64,000 nucleotides of DNA, from contig VZRS01002633.1 in assembly GCA_013398055.1 (NCBI GenBank), positions 124,001-188,000 of the forward strand. Reading direction: 5' to 3'. The first letter of the stretch is position 1. Each line of letters starts with the position of its first letter. Below are positions 61,590 through 64,000 of the stretch, one piece after another. Both the position numbers and the translations under genes were made by a program. The notes under the pieces are model-generated. The model was not told the origin of the DNA. It saw only the letters and a program-made list of their open reading frames with translations, and made no database searches. The stretch is from Ifrita kowaldi (lineage: Eukaryota; Chordata; Aves; Passeriformes; Cinclosomatidae).

Positions 61590-64000
61590 CATTCTCTGCT
61601 AACTGGATAGAAGCTACCACACAGAGATTGTTTTTCATGAGTCAAGGTCTGTGTTGCCTCTGGCATTTGTTTTGTGGATGAATTGCAAGCATAAGCTCTG
61701 TCTCCCATACGTTCTTATCCGGGATGTCCTTCTGAAAGAAAAGGAAATGTGTTCTTTACTTCAGGGTTGTATACAACCCAGCCTACCTTGCCAGGGGAAT
61801 TTAAATCACTCTACTGCTCTTTGGCCACTTTCTAGCACTTGTAAAGCACATTAGAACAATAATGTTCTTGTCAGTGACATGGTTATTTGCCTTGCAAACC
61901 TCACAGCCTGGAAAGTCAGCTTCGATTCTACAGACAGCCTGCAGAACACACTTACTGAGAAGTAATAAGTAACCTGCCTTTCTTGTCCTCTGTCTGGGCA
62001 AATGAAAGAAATAAAGCCCGTGAAGTGCCTGTGAAACGTCTGCATGTGTTGAGTGGGAAGCTGCTCTTCTGGTAGCACTCAGAGTTCTCTCCTAGTCTTA
62101 CAGGGAAAGAGACACAAGCACCATTATCAGAGAGGAGCTACAAGATGCATGTATGTCGATAAGAGGGACTTGGAGAGATGGAATGACTTTTTGGTGGCAG
62201 CACTGCGCATTCATCTTCCCTTCCATGTGTATGCAGCACCCAGCCCTGCAGTAGATGAAAGCAGTGATACTGCAGTGGATTAGCGCCCAGTTGGAGTGGA
62301 AGATGTGAATCCAGCTAGCAACGTGTGCAGGACTGACCTTTGGTATTGCTTAGTACAAAAGGAGGCCTTCAGCCCTTTCAGTCAGTTCTGCCACTAGCTG
62401 GGAAGGCTCATCTGCTTCAGTTCAGGCTTGTTGAGAGCAGTGTTTTATCTGGCACAAAAATGCAAAAGAAAAGGAAAAACAATCCATGTTTCAGGCCACA
62501 GGAAAAAACAGCACCCAGGGATTCACAGGTGACTTTGGCTGCTTGATGGGGTTGCTCTGAGATGATGTGCTCCATGAGTGAAGGTCTGATTTACTGGAAG
62601 CATATTCTCTGATGTGGGCTTCAAAGCCACAAAATAAACCTCCTTGTGCAAAACAAGTGAAAAAGAACAAACTATCCATCTGCATAAAAAAAACCCAAAA
62701 AAACAAAAAAAAAACCAAAAAGAAAAATCCCAAAGAACGCCTTGCCATAAGCCAGATGTGAAGAGCCTTTGTTTTCCGTGCTGGTCAGTCATCCAGCCTT
62801 GGCATTTAAGTTTTTAAAAGACAGAAACAACTTTTAGGTATTTTAAGCTTCATTTACTTTATGCTTGGAGCGTGTGTCATTCAAGAGAAACTGTGCTGCA
62901 GAATTTGTTATTCTCTGTCAAAGCATGTTGGCCTTGCATTAAGCACATTCCAAACCGTTCCTGACTAAATTCTTTTGCAGACCCTTTTTCCATCATTAGC
63001 CAATACTCCTACCACCATCAGGCAGCTAGCTCTTTTGCTTGAATAATTGCATTTCTGTGGAATTCTCTTTGCCAGAAAAAAAAGTTGCTTGAATGTATGG
63101 TAGAGTTCATGCAGATTTACTGTGGAAATGGACAGGTGAAAATTGTACATTAAGATTTAGCAATAAAATTTTTTACTGCCAGTGGTTGTGTCTTATCAGC
63201 TGGGAGTTTGCAACGAGCCTGCCTGACTGACAAGGGAGGGAGAAAAGCTAAAGCAGAGACTTCTGCTGAACCTGGTGCTTAACTGTATCAAGGTGACCCC
63301 AGCAAAGCAGAAGACTCAGTGATGTCTGCAATCAAGCTTTTCTACTTTTTCTTTGTTTCTTCAAACACTCCCTTAACTGTTGATTCATTAGAAATTCACT
63401 AATAATTTTCTCTGTTCCTCAGCAAATTATTTTATTGAGTAAAAAGGCATCTGAAATGTCTATCTGATCTGAACAGAATCCACCTGTAAATGGAAAACTT
63501 TTAGGATACTATTCATTCTAGGAATTTTGATGTTGTTCATTAAATTATGCAAGGGGAATATTTCTTAATAAGACCAGCTAGTAGTGGAACTACTGAAGGT
63601 CATGCAGAATAGCAGTAATGATGTGCCAAAGTTTGGGCCTTACACAAGATGAATCGTTGGAGTTACAAATTGCCTACTAGTTCCTTCTGCCTGGAACTGT
63701 GGCTCAGTGTAATATTGCATGGCTTGAAGCCAGCCCTAAAACCAGGACCTGCAAAAGGGTACTTTCCATGCTCAGCGCCTGTTTCTCCACGTATTCAAGG
63801 ATGCATTTAGGGACCACGGAATTCAGCCTCATTTTTAGTATTGTGGTATTTGGGGGGAAATGCAGTGAAACAAGCCATGTTCCTTTTTGGATGGGAATTG
63901 GTTGGAGTTCCTGAAAACTAGTAGTAACAGCTTGCTGCTGTAGCTGTATGGTAATACAGCAGTAGAAGAGAAATCTCCCTTGCTTTCCATATGGAGGCTG
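61590..64000. other. unannotated sequence to window end
   Basis: No gene or repeat family recognised. An A-rich patch with C interruptions occupies about 62685-62728. Frames at or below 95 codons show no motif. Confidence 0.5.
62685..62728 (+). repeat. A-rich low-complexity patch
   Basis: Runs of A interrupted by C and G, such as AAAAAAACCC and CAAAAAAAAAACC. A decayed poly(A) tail is possible, but no element is recognisable upstream. Confidence 0.8.

Noticed and set aside
1..64000. A novel multi-gene system
   Set aside because: The window shows no run of adjacent coding frames, no operon-like spacing and no recognisable enzymes. The avian repeat content indicates ordinary vertebrate non-coding DNA.

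Overview
This 64 kb window looks like non-coding bird DNA, intergenic or deep intronic, and most likely from a songbird (an inference). Three things point to a bird. There are several tails of CR1 (chicken repeat 1) LINEs. There are LTRs of avian endogenous retroviruses. The background is AT-rich, with in-frame stops everywhere and no array of long reading frames. The longest stop-free frame is only 180 codons and does not look like protein. I recognise no intact protein-coding gene, no tRNA, rRNA or snRNA gene and no CRISPR array.

Layout. Positions 1-301 are the 3' part of an ERVL-like LTR cut by the window edge. Positions 759-2305 hold a 773 bp block present twice in tandem, with one substitution seen between the copies and a single N exactly at the junction. 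This is more likely an assembly join than biology. Two CR1 tails lie at about 4.2 and 4.5 kb. Between 8.2 and 17.7 kb there are three separate LTRs, all on the minus strand and with no proviral genes beside them. The first is 550 bp with a possible 4 bp target duplication. The second is a well-bounded 379 bp solo LTR with a 7 bp target duplication, a TATA-like box and a poly(A) signal. The third is about 510 bp and belongs to the same ERVL-like family as the fragment at position 1. A purine-rich tract lies at 11.4-11.7 kb.

From 17.7 kb onwards the sequence is mostly featureless to my eye. It is punctuated by short tandem repeats, a CR1/L3-like tail at 40.6-40.8 kb, a CR1 tail at 48.9 kb, a (GGAT)n microsatellite at 51.8 kb and a 66-nt T homopolymer at 59.7 kb. 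The one frame that reads like real protein is a stop-free stretch on the minus strand at 42416-42715. It is acidic/basic and helix-prone, and resembles the capsid C-terminal/SCAN fold region of Gag-like proteins. I treat it as a possible domesticated or decayed Gag/SCAN relic, at low confidence.

No genes can be seen working together here. The regulatory content I can point to is confined to the LTRs, plus one AT-rich block with clustered homeodomain/MEIS-like motifs. All repeat families were named from memory of their consensus sequences, without a database search. LTR ends were set by TG...CA termini and flanking duplications.
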